The notes under the pieces are model-generated. The model had not been told where the DNA came from. It did no database searches and was given only the letters and a program-made list of their open reading frames with translations. 64,000 nucleotides of DNA, taken from contig OZ005618.1 of assembly GCA_963930655.1 (NCBI GenBank), positions 19,929,001 to 19,993,000 on the forward strand. Reading direction: 5' to 3'. Shown here piece after piece: positions 23,404 to 36,000 of this stretch. A program made the position numbers and the translations under genes. This stretch comes from Myrica gale. Its lineage: Eukaryota; Streptophyta; Magnoliopsida; Fagales; Myricaceae. The stretch's first letter is position 1; each line of letters opens with the position of its first letter.

Positions 23404-24158
23404 TAATGAAGACTTGCAAGCTTGAGTAAGACAAGGCCTATTGCAGACTTAGAATGGTGAACTTGTTAAAGGTAATTGCTATATATGTGTGTGTGACTAA
23501 CGCAATATTCGCTGCTTTCTGCGTTGTAGTGGAAAAGATCAGAAATAGTGCTTTTGACAGAAAATTACCTTGGTGAAAACATAAAAAGCGAATTATTACT
23601 TGTTCACTGACCTGCATGGACCGACAATGGGAAAGGCCTACATTTTTCTTGCAGTTTTCAACATTAGTATAGGTACGTAGTATTTATGTAGATACCGAGC
23701 TATATATCTTCACATGGACACGTACTTGAGGAGGTCAAGTCATGTCTTGATCAATTCTGGGTGAGAATGCATGGAAATATCAAGCACCACATGCAACGCG
23801 ATAGCCTACACGGCTATCGTAAGTCCAACGCGTGAATGACTTTCTTAAGTTTCTTCCCTGGTATATATAAATGCGTAAATTTGGGTCATCATGTACGTGT
23901 TTGTCAAGTTGTAAATCTTGAAAATGACTCAAAATTTGCAATCAATCGACTGGTAGCAAAACCTTTATAATTGGTGAAAACCAAATCCTGATTGAAACCG
24001 CATATATTCTTAACCTACAACAGTGTGTAGTCAGTCCGCTATATGCTTTTGTCAATATTCACAAAATTCTACTTCATGATGCTAACAGTCTTGGAATTGA
24101 AGTCCCACCATTAAAACGACCTCCAAAATTTCCGGATCGTCACGATCAATGAGTAGTA
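23404..24158. other. Intergenic, TNL-flank-derived
   Basis: AT-rich DNA with blocks shared with other flanks of the cluster, such as the region around 31250-31620. No open gene is seen. Confidence 0.4.
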
Positions 24159-24309
24159 CTACATAAAAGCATTGAATTCTGAGTGAGAAATCTGCCCGGG
24201 AAAGATCTGCTTGTAAACTAAAAGAATTAACAGATGGTGTAAAGTGTTTGAAATTAATGCTAAAAACGCCGGGCAGATTTCTCACTCAGAATTCAATGCT
24301 TTTATGTAG
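24159..24309. repeat. Perfect 41-bp inverted repeat with 69-nt loop
   Basis: The left arm 24159-24199 (ctacataaaagcattgaatt...) and the right arm 24269-24309 (...aatgcttttatgtag) are exact reverse complements over all 41 positions. The 69-nt loop is 24200-24268. Transcription from either strand would give a long perfect hairpin. Most of the left-arm sequence also occurs once more at about 31596-31622, in related TNL-flank DNA, so the right arm appears to be the inverted copy. Confidence 0.9.
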
Positions 24310-25414
24310 GTGTATATTGAGTATTTCAGACTTTGTATGCTAACGTCATCTAAAAGGTAGGTCATTTGTTCAAAGGTTGGTCTATTAATCAAAGTTATAA
24401 TAAGAAACAATATATAGGTCAAGTATATATCATAAGATGAATATATCGAATTTTGCTCCGGCCTGAAATCATAATTTTCGTTGGATAGAAATTAGACTAA
24501 GAAGAAAATGGGTACATATAACCATCCTAGTACGAGTTTTTGACTAACTTCTTTACTTTAACCATCCTGCATGACAAACGGATATATATATATATCAAGT
24601 ACATAAATTTTTCCGTAGAACAATACCTTATGAAAGTAAAATACTTATATTTCCCCCTAAAATTATAACGTATGAAACTTTCACTAAAATACACTTCCAT
24701 GAAACAAAGCACATAGTTTTAGCTCCAAAATTTACAGAAATTTGATAAAACAGTTTGTGTCATCTCCGCGATATATATATACGAGATCGTGTATAATTTA
24801 AATTCATGAAGCTGCCATCGCTAAAAGTGTTGTAATTGAAGGCCCTCTATAGACAATCCAACTTGTTGGAAAAGTAGTACAAAATAAAAAGCACAAAATT
24901 TCCAGCTTTTACTATTCAACGCAACCTAAATAGACAAAGGTACTGACGACCAATTCGTGATTGAAGCCGCAGATTAAGTTCAGGTATAACCAAATGGGTA
25001 CATAACCCATTTTTTTAAGCAATAAAAATTTGTAATCCATGCTAGGATTATTATACAAAACAGGCTCTTTATAAACAAGGTTCAGTGGGTTGCCTAAAGG
25101 CCTACAGAAAGAAAACGGACATGAAGTCCGGTATTCCTAAATATATAGCAGCCAAATGTTTTGAAACAAGAATTCATATTGTCGTGCTACCGGAAACTTC
25201 AATGTAGCCAAATCAACCTTCTTCCACATACTGTAGAATACATGGACCGAAAAAGAGCATTATTACTCTGGAAAATCGGGTCGTACGTGTGGGTTAAAAT
25301 ACACTCAAGTGAGATTGGAAAGTGCACTAAACAAAAACCATCAACCTAGATGTACACCAGTAGCATTTCTAATTCCTAGAAGCGGAGAGGTTCCACAGCA
25401 GGACTAACCATTCC
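24310..25414. other. Intergenic region 3' of the intact TNL
   Basis: No gene is seen. The block around 24825-24900 (attgaaggccctc...ttggaaaagtag) recurs in related forms near 30620 and 36650. The segment 25060-25380 is probably TNL 3' UTR, matched by DNA at 18600-18770 and 45950-46080. Confidence 0.4.
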
Positions 25415-28400
25415 TCAATAACAATTAATAAGATAGTGAATCAGATCCAAACCATAATCACACTCTGCAGAAGAATTGATCCGGTAGTCTAAGCCCACCC
25501 CATACTCTTTTACCTCCACGTCCATGCTACGTGTTTCAACTGAAGCTTTAATGTAGGTCCATCCCTCCAAATTATGCAACCGTTCCAAAAACCATTTAGC
25601 TGGAATAAACACAACAAATTCAATTGGCCCAAGAGAATAGTCTTTAGGTGCACAAAGGACTAAGGATGATTTTAAAGGACCTTCATCTGTCTCAAAGTGA
25701 TAAACAAACTCAACAAACTGGTCAAAATCAGAACGAGTACCATCAAAACTCCTAGAATTCGATTTCTCATGCTCATGGGCTTCATAAGCAATAATAAAGA
25801 AATATCCAAGCCACATCCTATTATCATCAGAGTTTCCATATATATTAACTGTTATACAAGAATCTGTGCTTCTAATGTCACACCACCACTCTAGGAATAC
25901 AGATCCCAAAGCAGTGCCACATACCTGTAAAGCAAAAACCAAACAAAGAAACATGTGAATTGTTGTGTTTTAAACAATTACTTTCACAAGAGATCTTGGC
26001 ATTACACAACAATAACTTCTGTGTAATTATTAGAGAAATAGACTCACCACACGACTTCCTGTGGTCTGTAGAGAATGATCACTTTCTTCACCCAAATTTC
26101 TAACACAGTAAATTCTAGCAGCATAATCAATGTGGAATGCCCAAATGGAGTCATCGCTCATCATCTCTATTCCACGAACAGGGCATGTATTAGAACCATA
26201 CTCTGGTATTGCAAAAACCTCAGAGAATTTTATAACGGTTCCCCCGACAAAAAGCTTCTCCAAATATTCCTCAACACTCAACTCAAGTCTTGAGCAACCG
26301 GATAAATCGAGAACTTTAAGGGACGATAGATTACAAATAACCCTTGGAAAGGTTGAAATTTTTTTGCAATCACGCAAGGACAATATGGAAAGACAAGATA
26401 AACACTTGAATGAGAAGGGTAATTCTTCAATGCCAGTCCCATCCAAATAAAGTGCCCTCAAAGATGTCATATTTCCCACGATAGCGGGGAACTTCTTCAG
26501 TCTCGAACAACCAGAAAGATACAAAGTTTCAAGAGATTCTAAGCTGATCTTGTCGGGTAGCTTTTTAAGACATTTGCAACCATGTAAATTCAATCGTCTA
26601 AGCCATTTGAGAACCCCAATCGATGTGTGTACCTTAGACAGCCTTGTACAACCTTCAAGCTCAAGTATCTCAAGATTTGGGACTCCCGTAAAGTCTGGTA
26701 TCTCCATTAAGCTCTTAGAGCCACTAAGGTCAAAACGTTTCAAGCTGCCTAAACTCTGGTTCAAATAAAAAAAATAAAACATGAGTAAACATATATTAAA
26801 AGAAGATTAAGAACAGACATGTGACTGAATAAAAATACTACCTTTATTCCCTTCCAAAGTTGTTTGATGTGGCTGCAAGGCATGTTAAGTCGAACAAGGT
26901 GGTCCGAATGGAAATTGATCGGCAAGGATTTCAAAGGGAATCCCAACCAGTCCATCACACGTAACTCATTGGTTGGCATGGATTTTAAAAGATCACGAGG
27001 CCATAGCATGCTGCATAAGTGCTTGTCGTGAAGTTTAGAAAAGTTCTCGACAATATCCATATTGCCAATCTTAAGAATTCTTAATTTTTTCATCATCGAG
27101 AATGCTTTAACATTAACATCTTTGCAACTTGGTAGGTTTAGGAATATGCCTTCAACTGCATTAGTTCCCTGGTAGCAAGGACAATGAACAAGTTTTAGTG
27201 GAGATACTTGATATAACAAATAAGATTTTAGAATGACAATATGCATTTTTACGATGATTTCACAACTAGTTCACTTACAGCATTATTTTTCAGTACATGA
27301 ACGATGTCCTCATGTTGCCATAATCTACTACGTCGACCAGGCTCTTCAGGAGATTCATGATAAACTATTTCTTGACCCATTTTTTGTAGCAAATCATGGA
27401 TTCTCAATCTTCTAGAAGAGATTGTTATGAGAGACTTCTCCATTAGAACATCAATATTGATATATGGATAGTAACCACAACTTTGTAGTATATCCATCAA
27501 AACGTGATCAAGGACCTCTCCTTTAAAGAAACATGCAATATCCAAGAATAATTTTTTCTGCAAATCTTCCAATCCATCAAAACCTATTTGAAGCACATCA
27601 ATAATTCCTCTATTGGGTTTTACTTTTAGTTGATCGCAAGCACTTTTCCATGCATTTGTTGTCCTACCAAACAAGAAGGATCCTAAAATTTTAAGAGCTA
27701 AAGGAAGGCCTTGAGCATAGATCATGAAATCCTTAGATAAATCAACATAATTTTCTTCAGGATAGGGTTTCTTGAATGCATACAAGCTAAAGAGCAGCAT
27801 AGCTTCAATGTTATTTAACTCCTTTACCTTATATATTCCATCCACCCCATGCATTTTCAACAAATGATTATCTCTGCTTGTTAAAAGGATTCTACTCCCT
27901 GGACCAAACCAATCATGACTCCCTGCTAATGCTTCTAGATGTTTTTCTTCATCCACATCATCAAGGACAATAAGGACCCTTGTATTATGTAGAATGCTCT
28001 TTATAAAACTAGCTCCCTCACGAACATCCCATATATGTATCTCTCTTTGCATGAGGATCTTCGAAAGTAATTGCTTTTGCAAAGATACTAAACCCCGATT
28101 TTTAGTTTCTTCTCTAATACAAGCAATAAAGTTGCTAGCTTCGAAGTGATATGAAACTCTTTCGTAAATAACTTCTGCAATAGTTGTTTTACCAACTCCA
28201 CCCATTCCATGAATTCCTATAAAGCGAACATCATCTGATCCAATATTCAGTAGGTGCTTCATTTCCTCCACACGAGATTCTATACCAACAAGCTTGTTCG
28301 AAATACTTGAGAAGTTACACTTCAATCCATAAAATATCCGCTCACTGATCTCACTGACAATCGTTGACTCTCGTCTGAACAAAAGGTGGGATAATTAGTT

Positions 28401-29697
28401 TTAAAGAGAGAGTAATAGCTTGCTGTGAAGTAACTACTAATGTTATAATGTACAACAAATAAAGAGGAATTCTATAGTCTCAGCCATACCAATGCAGCTC
28501 AGGCTCTAATTTCCCACCAACCCACTTCTTGACCCCTTTACATCATTCTTTGTATGCATTTGGACTTCGCATAACTAGCCATGGATTAGAGGCACTTGTT
28601 TATGTCACTTTTCTACATTTCTTCTCTCACTTTATATGTGGCTTTTAGCATCATCTAGAAAAAAATTTCTTAATTTTTGGGTCTTCGCTTGGGTTACTTG
28701 TTTACCACAAAATCTACTTTAGTGATGATGAAGCCAATTATATTTTCTTCATAGTAAAGATAGTCTTAGAAGAAAAAGAAAACAAAAACAAAAACAAAAA
28801 AAGAAGAAAAGAAACATGTATTTGTCCTACAAATATATATAAACGTTCTATTTCTTAGCTGAAAAATCTGAACAAAATACATGTCATGAGAAGAATGGAT
28901 CAAAATTTCTTCAGACAGGTGCTTGTGAAAATTTTGAATTATGCCTTTGGTTGAGGCTACGCTTCAACCAAAGTTCAAAAGTCAGTAAAGTTTTTTGAGA
29001 ATTCAATATAATTGGGAAACAAAACACTATTTGTTGTTGTGACCCCTAGAAGATTCAGTCGAGTTCTCCAGTATGGCAAAGTATATGCTAAGGCCATAAT
29101 TTAAAAAATTGATAACTTTCCTAAGGTATCCAGCTTTGCTACATTTTCATGGAGAAGAAGAAATGACTAAAAATATATATGTATATGGTACCTATCATGT
29201 ACATGCCATCCAGATATACGACTCACTGCTCTCAAAGCAGCTCTCCACCCCTGCATCTTCTCCATATCCACCTTGATGTCTTCTTTATGGCCTGCAAGAG
29301 CTTTTCCAAAACCCCCGGTTTGGTTTTGTACGTCAGAGGGATCCACGTGATAGAAAACAGGCAAAATTGTCAGTGTTGTTTTTCTCATGCATTCAACGAT
29401 CTTAGATAGTTCAAGCAAGCACCATTTAGAGTTAGCATAGTTCTCTGAGAAAACTATGATGGCATATCGAGATTCTTGTATTGCTTTCAAGAGCTCTTGT
29501 GAGATATATTTTCCTCGCTCAAGTATTTCGTCATCTTTAAAAACGGTAATACCTTTGCATTTTAAAGCAGAACACAAATGATCTATGAAGTTGTTGCGAG
29601 TGTCTTTGCCGTAAAAATTGAGAAAAACGTCGTGAGTCCACCGATGCGTTGAAGAAGAAGAAGATGAGGAGACACTTTGGGTGCTAATAGATGCCAT
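25415..29697 (-). CDS. TIR-NBS-LRR intracellular immune receptor (copy 2, apparently intact)
   Basis: Five exons join in frame to about 1,048 residues: 29697-29192, 28374-27279, 27168-26842, 26755-26048, 25924-25415. An in-frame ATG at 29748 would add 17 residues; 29697 is chosen because copy 1 and the third stub start at the same MASI. The TIR domain (about residues 20-165) keeps the SKWCLLEL segment, with the presumed catalytic Glu at 96. The NBS has a P-loop (GIHGMGGVGKTT, about 222-233), kinase-2 LIVLDDVD, GSRILLTSRD, GLPLAL and LFLDIACFF. The MHD motif reads IHD (494-496). LRR exons carry LxxLxLSGC repeats, and a post-LRR (C-JID-like) domain ends the protein. TNLs sense effectors and signal through TIR NADase activity. 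All junctions are GT-AG. Confidence 0.9.
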
Positions 29698-29797
29698 TGA
29701 AGACTTGCTAATAGATGCAATTGAGACTTTCGAGCTTAAGTAAGACAATGCTTAATGTAGACTTAGAATGCATGGCAAACTTGTTAAAGGTTATTGC

Positions 29798-29808
29798 TAT
29801 ATATATAA
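29798..29808 (-). promoter_or_regulatory. TATA-box region of the intact TNL
   Basis: An AT run (tatatatataa on the plus strand, TATA on either strand) lies about 100 bp upstream of the ATG at 29697. The equivalent position upstream of copy 1 (23134-23142) and of the third stub (about 23470) is also TATA-like, inside otherwise shared upstream sequence. Confidence 0.45.
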
Positions 29809-30711
29809 TAGATGTGACCAACGCATTCCCTGCTTGATCACTAGTAGCAGTACGACCCATTAGTATTGGCTGATGATCTGTTTCTAGTCATGCTTCTTCT
29901 TTCTTGTCAGAAGAGTATAGGAATAAATTGTGGCACAGTAAACAGGTAATACCTTTGGAAGACCGGCACCTTTGGGTCGCTCAAGTTTACGTTGTCATAT
30001 TCTTAATACCTTTTGGTCTCTTCTACAACTTGTGTAGGAAAACACTAGTACGTATAGTTATTACTAGTTTTACTGCATGGAAAGAATTGATCATTTAATA
30101 AACTACCAATTGTAAAACTATCAAGCCTAAAAAAGGGAAATTTAAAATCATTTGAGTTTTTAGACCATTTAAAAATAGACCTCGAGTTTTAAAACATGGG
30201 TTGAGTAAGAGAGGGGCTAATATGGGCTAGTTTAGTAATGATTTAGCACCATGAGACTAGTTGGGTCATGAGCTTAGAAGTTGCTAATTCTTTTTAGGCA
30301 GAATGACTGGAACGAAATGACACAGAAGATTTTAAATCTATTCATTTCGGTCTTACGATCCGCTCGTAAATGATCCGTCATTGGTCATTGTTAATTCATG
30401 ATAGCTGTACGTGTTGGACACGGACATCTTAAAACTGACTAAAAACTTCCACAGCTTTGTACATGAAAATCAATAGATGACTCAAAAGTAATTTCCGATC
30501 AGCTGATATCTAAATCCTGATTGATTTCAACAATTACGTAGTCAAAGATAATCAACCTTCTTTTTGATTCTAAGCAGTAATGTGAAAAGATTCAAACTTC
30601 TGTTTCCATCTCACTTTTTAGCTAAAAAGTCCTGGAATTTGAAGACCCGCCATTGACAATCGAAGGTGCTGGAAAAGTACATCTTAAAAATAGTCCAAAA
30701 TAGCACAATTC
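29809..30711. other. TNL upstream flank, duplicated sequence
   Basis: No gene is recognised. The blocks around 29925-30040 (accggcacctttggg...ttggtctcttctac) and 30076-30130 (gcatggaaagaattg...ctatcaagcctaaa) recur near 31390-31460, 34380-34440 and 35570-35630. Confidence 0.5.
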
Positions 30712-30725
30712 GATCAATTCGATAG

Positions 30726-30985
30726 GCAATTCTCATTTGCCTCCATCGAAGACCTGGTTATTTCCCTTCGCCAGACTTAATTTCAAAGCTCAGACTGCTT
30801 TGTCTCTTCACTGGGTGCTGCGTAGGCTCAATCAGCAGGCTCATATCCTGGCACAATGGGCTGCTTGTTCCTCTGTTACTGGCTTTTAACCTGTTTCTAG
30901 CATTCCTTTTAGCATTTTGAACTGTGATGTGAACTCGGTTTTAGTTTAATATGATGAGTTTGTTTCTAGAAAAGAAGAAGAAGAA
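30726..30985 (+). mobile_element. 5'-truncated LINE fragment (RNase H tail)
   Basis: On the plus strand a frame reading WVLRRLNQQAHILAQWAA and ending at a TAA resembles the end of the LINE RNase H domain. A short 3' tail and an (aag)n-rich terminus follow. The flanks gatcaattcgatag (30712-30725) and gatcaattctatag (30986-30999) form a 14-bp target duplication with one mismatch. Only about 260 bp of the element was inserted. Confidence 0.75.
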
Positions 30986-31794
30986 GATCAATTCTATAGA
31001 AAACTTTGAAAGCAATGACCAATTCGATCGTCATTCTCCCAGTAATTTCACAACCACACTGTGCCAGTGAAAAAAGCAACTAGTACAAACCAGAATCATG
31101 TGGCTAACGAAAAAATCTAAACGGACCAGAGTCACGCCCAGAGACAACCAAATCCTGATTAAAACCTCAAATTATTAATATCTTCAACTGCATATCTATA
31201 TTGTTAACCCAAATATTAATGTTGATTAGTAGCACAACCTTAATTGGCTGAGGACTAGAATGTTTTACACGCCTAGTTCTGTTTCTAGTCAACCGTCTTC
31301 TTTCTACTCAGAAGAATAGGAAGAAATGATAGCAGAGTACGTAATTCAACAGGAAAGTTTGCATGACAGGTTTGTAGAAACTTTCGGAGACCGGCACCAT
31401 TTGGATCGCTCAAGTCTACCTCGTGATCTTAATACATTTTGGTCTCTTCTATAACGTGTTTAATCAGTTCACTATATGCTAATTTTTCAATATTCACAAA
31501 ATTCTACTTCATGATGCTAAAAGTCTTGGAATTGAAGCCCCACCATTAAAACGAAGTACTCCAAAATTTCCGGATCGTCAGGATCAATGAGTACTACATA
31601 AAAGCATTGAATTCTGAGTGGAAATATGTTAGAATATATCTAGAAAGTCATACACGCACGTAAATGATTTTCTTCCCCGGTAAATATTTGGTATTCATAA
31701 ATTGGATTTATTAATTCTGTCTAATAATAACAACATCGACAAAAAGGTTTCCGACAAATAATTAATGTTATGTGAACAGTTAGTAGTTTTCCGT

Positions 31795-34376
31795 CACTAC
31801 AAAAAAACGACCTATAGCAGCGGTCGGTCAAAAAACCGCTGCTATAACCTATAGTAGCGGTTTTTTAGCAACAGTTGCGACTCGTCGGCATAGGTCTATC
31901 GCGGCGGTTCGGGTGACCGCTGGTGAAGACTTCGAGTCTATAGCGGCAGTCAAAACCGCCGCTATAGACCCAGGCGCAATTGCGCTGTTTTGGCACTAAA
32001 GGTCTATAGCGGCGGTCAGTGACTGCCGCTACAGATCTAATATGACCGCCGCTATAGGTCTATAGCAGCGGTCAGGTGCCACCTATAACAGCGGTCGGTG
32101 ACCACCGCTAGAGGTTTCCAGCTTTTTTTTTGCCAGCATTTCCAAATCACTACTAATTTTTTCATATATTTTTCTATACATGTTTTTTAATCGGTAATAC
32201 AAATTTATTTTAATAATCATAATTAATTGGATGTAAAAATTTAAAGACCAAGGATAATAAAATAAGAATCTATTCATCATTGATTAATAATATTTTACAA
32301 CAAACACAAGATTCTCTACAAGTAATCTAGAAAGTAACAAATTTCTAATATAAAATAACAATAAGCAAGGACCGACTAAAATATTCAAATACAACACAAT
32401 AAGCAAGGACCAATTAAAATCTTCCTCCTTTGACACATAAACATCCTCTATCTTGAATTCCTGTAAAAGAAAATAAATATCACATGAGAAATAGAAATAA
32501 ACAAAAGATTTATGTAAACAAAATATCCACTTGTATATAAGGCTATAAGCAACTCTAGATAAATCCATCAACCTCGTCATTTGACAAGGGAAAACAAAAA
32601 ATTTACATTTCTGACAAATTTTTATAATAGCCCTAGTCTCTAGCAAAAACAGATTGAAATACTAATCTCACCACCAATTATTCTACTTCCCCCCTTCTCC
32701 CCACCCCCTGTGATTCACTTAAGGGAAATTGCTGAAGGCAGTCTATCTTTGAAAGATACGGTGCCTCCTTCCTAATAGTGTAAGTTTGGGTTGAAACATG
32801 GCCACTAACCTATCCTGGCATAGACTTGACTTACGCGTGGACTTGAGGGTTCTGCGCTTTCTAAGGATTTGACTGAGGGTCTCAATGCATCCCTGCCATA
32901 TGCTTCCTTGCAAGTCATGTGGGTATGCAACCAACCCATCCCGCCCCCCGGGGAACCCAAGAAGAAAGAGAGAAGCAAAAAACAAAAACCGAAGACAATG
33001 TACAAGCACACACGCTACAGAGGGAGAGAAAGAGGCATATCAAACACACGCTAAAGAACTGCACAAGTACCTCAGGCTGGAACCTAAGCATGTCTGCGCG
33101 AGCCATGGCTTCTGCTTGAGCTATCCTCTGCCTGAATGTCTGAGCCATTTCCTCCGCCTGGCAGAATAGAACAAGAAAAATAATTATACTTCTCCCTCTG
33201 ATTCCAAAATGCTTGGAAAGCAAAACAAAAATATTTAATGCATCAGAGAAAAATGAGTATGCATGGCAGGATACAACCAGAACACGGGGTTAACCTCCAT
33301 CACTAGAATGTACAAAACAATATTCACAAATGTCAATGAAGGCACCATACGGTTTAAGCCTCGACTGTTCCTCATCAACTTCCACGAATTTTAGTGGAAG
33401 CTCCTTCTCAAGAAGCTCTTCTGCAGTTGATTTCTAATACATATGCAAGAAAGAGTGATGATTAGTGTGAGAATTTTAATTAAAACAAGTTGAGAGTAAT
33501 AATATATAATACTTATAATTTTTAAAAAATAATGTCTTCTTTTATAACATTGTATGATTTGTTATATGTTTTTTATAATTCATTATATGTACTTTAATTG
33601 CATAAGTTAAATATATTATGCAACAGCTTTAATGTTCATAACACTCTCTCTAACTTCATATTTTATTAAATATGTCTTTAAATTAAAATTTTCCACATAC
33701 ATGACAAACTAAATTATATATTAACATAAATATTAACATTAAAAAAATTACAACTAATTAAAAAAAATATTTGATCTTATACCTATAGTGGCGGTCAACA
33801 CACAACCGCTGCTATAGGTTATTTTTCAGCGGCGTTTGCAGACCTGAATGTGGGCTCTATAGCGACGGTCGGCATGACCGCCGCTATAGATCCAAATTTT
33901 TTAGCATCGTTAAAACAGAACCCTATCGCGGGAGTCATTATGACCGCCGCTATAGACCCCGAGATTTAGGTCTAATGACCGCCGCTAACACGTGGATTTA
34001 TACCCGCGGTTTTAAGGTCTGTACGTAGCAGCGTTTGCAAGAGCAAACCCTGCTATAACTAGACCTGTAGACGCGGTCAGTGACCGCTCTATAAAGACCG
34101 CCTCTAAATGTACCACTTTTAGCTGCGTTTTGCAAAAAACGCTGCTAAAGGGGAGTCTATAGAGGCAGTCACTGACAGCCGCTAAAGGAACCACGTTTAA
34201 CAGCGTTTTGCAAAAAAAACGTCGCTAAAAGGGGTCTATTGCGGCAGTCACTAACCGCCGCTATAGTCCCCCCCTTTAGTAGCTTTTTTGCAAAACGCTG
34301 CTAAAAACACCATTTCACGGCGTTTTTAGTGACTGCCACTAAAAAGACCGCTACTATAGACTGTTTTTTTATAGTG
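31795..34376. mobile_element. CACTA (En/Spm-like) transposon, non-autonomous
   Basis: The left end is CACTACAAAAAAAC; the right end, reverse-complemented, is CACTATAAAAAAAC. The flanking triplets cgt (31792-31794) and cga (34377-34379) are a probable 3-bp target duplication. About 300 bp at the left and 600 bp at the right are packed with direct and inverted copies of a motif like ctatagcggcggtc, the subterminal repeats expected as transposase-binding sites. No transposase gene is present. A minus-strand stretch inside has exon-like segments. Related DNA without the insert occurs near 30065 and 35565, which supports the boundaries. Confidence 0.85.
33071..33440 (-). pseudogene. Exon-like coding fragment carried in the CACTA element
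   Basis: Two candidate minus-strand exons are visible. The first, about 33434 down to 33356, opens after a tattag acceptor and reads KSTAEELLEKELPLKF and onward. The second, 33157-33071, reads [20 protein letters not shown] and onward, with a gccag acceptor and a CCTGAG|GTACTT donor. I do not recognise the protein. It could be a remnant of the element's own second gene or a captured host exon. Confidence 0.35.
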
Positions 34377-36000
34377 CGAGCATGGAAAAGAATTGTACAT
34401 TCAATAAGCTACCAATTGTATAACTATCAAGCCTAAACAAAAAAGGACAATTAATGCACTAAAAAATATCACGCGTAGTGGGCATGACCAAGGTTATGTT
34501 AATTTGAACAGTATATCTAGATAGAGGGCTCAATTTGTTGTGAAAGTTAGATAGCTTAATATGTCAAGATTGGTAATTTAAGGTTCTATTTGAAATTGCC
34601 TTGGTTGTTCGAGGACTCAAAGTGACTTTTCCCTTAACTCGAACAGGGGCATGTTGATTAGATAGTATCGAAAAATTGTCACGTGCAGTGCGCATGACCA
34701 AGTTCCATCGATTTCGACCAGAAATCTAGAAGGATGACTCAGTTTTATTAATTATGGAAGTTGGAGGCTTAATGTTTCAAGAATGGTAGTTTGAGATCCT
34801 ATTTGAAATTGTATTGATACACAGTTCGAGAGCTCATATAAGTGACTTTACCCCTATCTTTTTATAATAAAATTCCACAAAAACAACTCTCTTCTCTTTA
34901 GTACAATTACATGCAATTAAATTTTGTTTAGATGGACGAAATAGTTTTTATTGAGTTTTTTTTTTTGTGAGAGGTAGTATAAATTGTATTGTAAAACGTT
35001 GCTGGTGTTAGTTTGTAAAAAATAGGTGTTGCAAAAGTATTAGAATATATTCAATTTGGGTTCAAAAATTTAGGTTTAATCATAAAAAATTCATTACATG
35101 ATTTTTTATTATTATAATATTTATTAAAAATATTCTCTCTCTTCACTTTTTCACCAACTCCCATAAAATTTCTTTACTTTATAATATTTCCTAAACCCCA
35201 ATACCCAAAATTTTCACCCTCAACCATACCCATATTCTACTTAAAAAAAAAACTCAATATATTCCGGTTTAGGTGATCTGTTACCATTCATCTGTGCACT
35301 TTCTGTTTTACTTAGAATTGAAAGTTAATTAGCGAGAGAATAAATATAAGGAAGGGTGAAATAAAAGGGAGAAAAAATAAGGCATGGTTAAAAAAATAAA
35401 TATAGCCCATTATAACAACACAAATTCTAGGAAAAAGATTTTTTTGTCCAGTTTTTAGAAAATAAAGCCAACAAAATTCCTAACTTATAACAGTATATTC
35501 ATAAATTTGTTGTAATTCTGTTTAATAATAAACATCATCGACAAAAGCTTTCCAACAGCTAAATGTTTTACAGCATGGAAAAGAATTGCTCATTCAATAA
35601 ACTACCAATTGTAAAACTATCAAGCCTAAAAAAAGGGGAAATTTAAAAATCATTTGAATATTTAGTCGATTTAAAAATAAACCTGAGTTTCTAAAAAAAA
35701 TAAATAACTGACCGGAGTTTGTACATTTTAAATTTAAATACGTCCCTTCAATTTCAGTCCATGAAAATTAACGGCCATCAGCCACACGTCACCCTTACCA
35801 TGTTCCAAAAAGTAAATAAATAACTGTCCCAAAAATTATTTTTTTTTTGTTGAAAATATTTTTATTAGAGTTTGTGTAAATTTTATTGTAGTTTGTAAAA
35901 AAGTAACTATAAAAAATTGGCATCAATTTCTTATGCTAACAAATAGAAGCCAAACCAAAATTATGAGAATTGAGAATTGTTAAAAAGTGAAGAAATAAAT
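34377..36000. other. AT-rich intergenic DNA
   Basis: No gene is seen. Two imperfect repeats of a 'gcagtgcgcatgaccaag'-type block occur around 34470 and 34685. Segments around 34930-35270 and 35830-36060 resemble degraded MITEs. The 35500-35640 segment repeats the flanks of the CACTA insertion site. Confidence 0.4.

Noticed and set aside
32743..33223. Several overlapping frames in the CACTA interior
   Set aside because: Only two short segments look exon-like; the full frames run through probable introns and are not genes as they stand.
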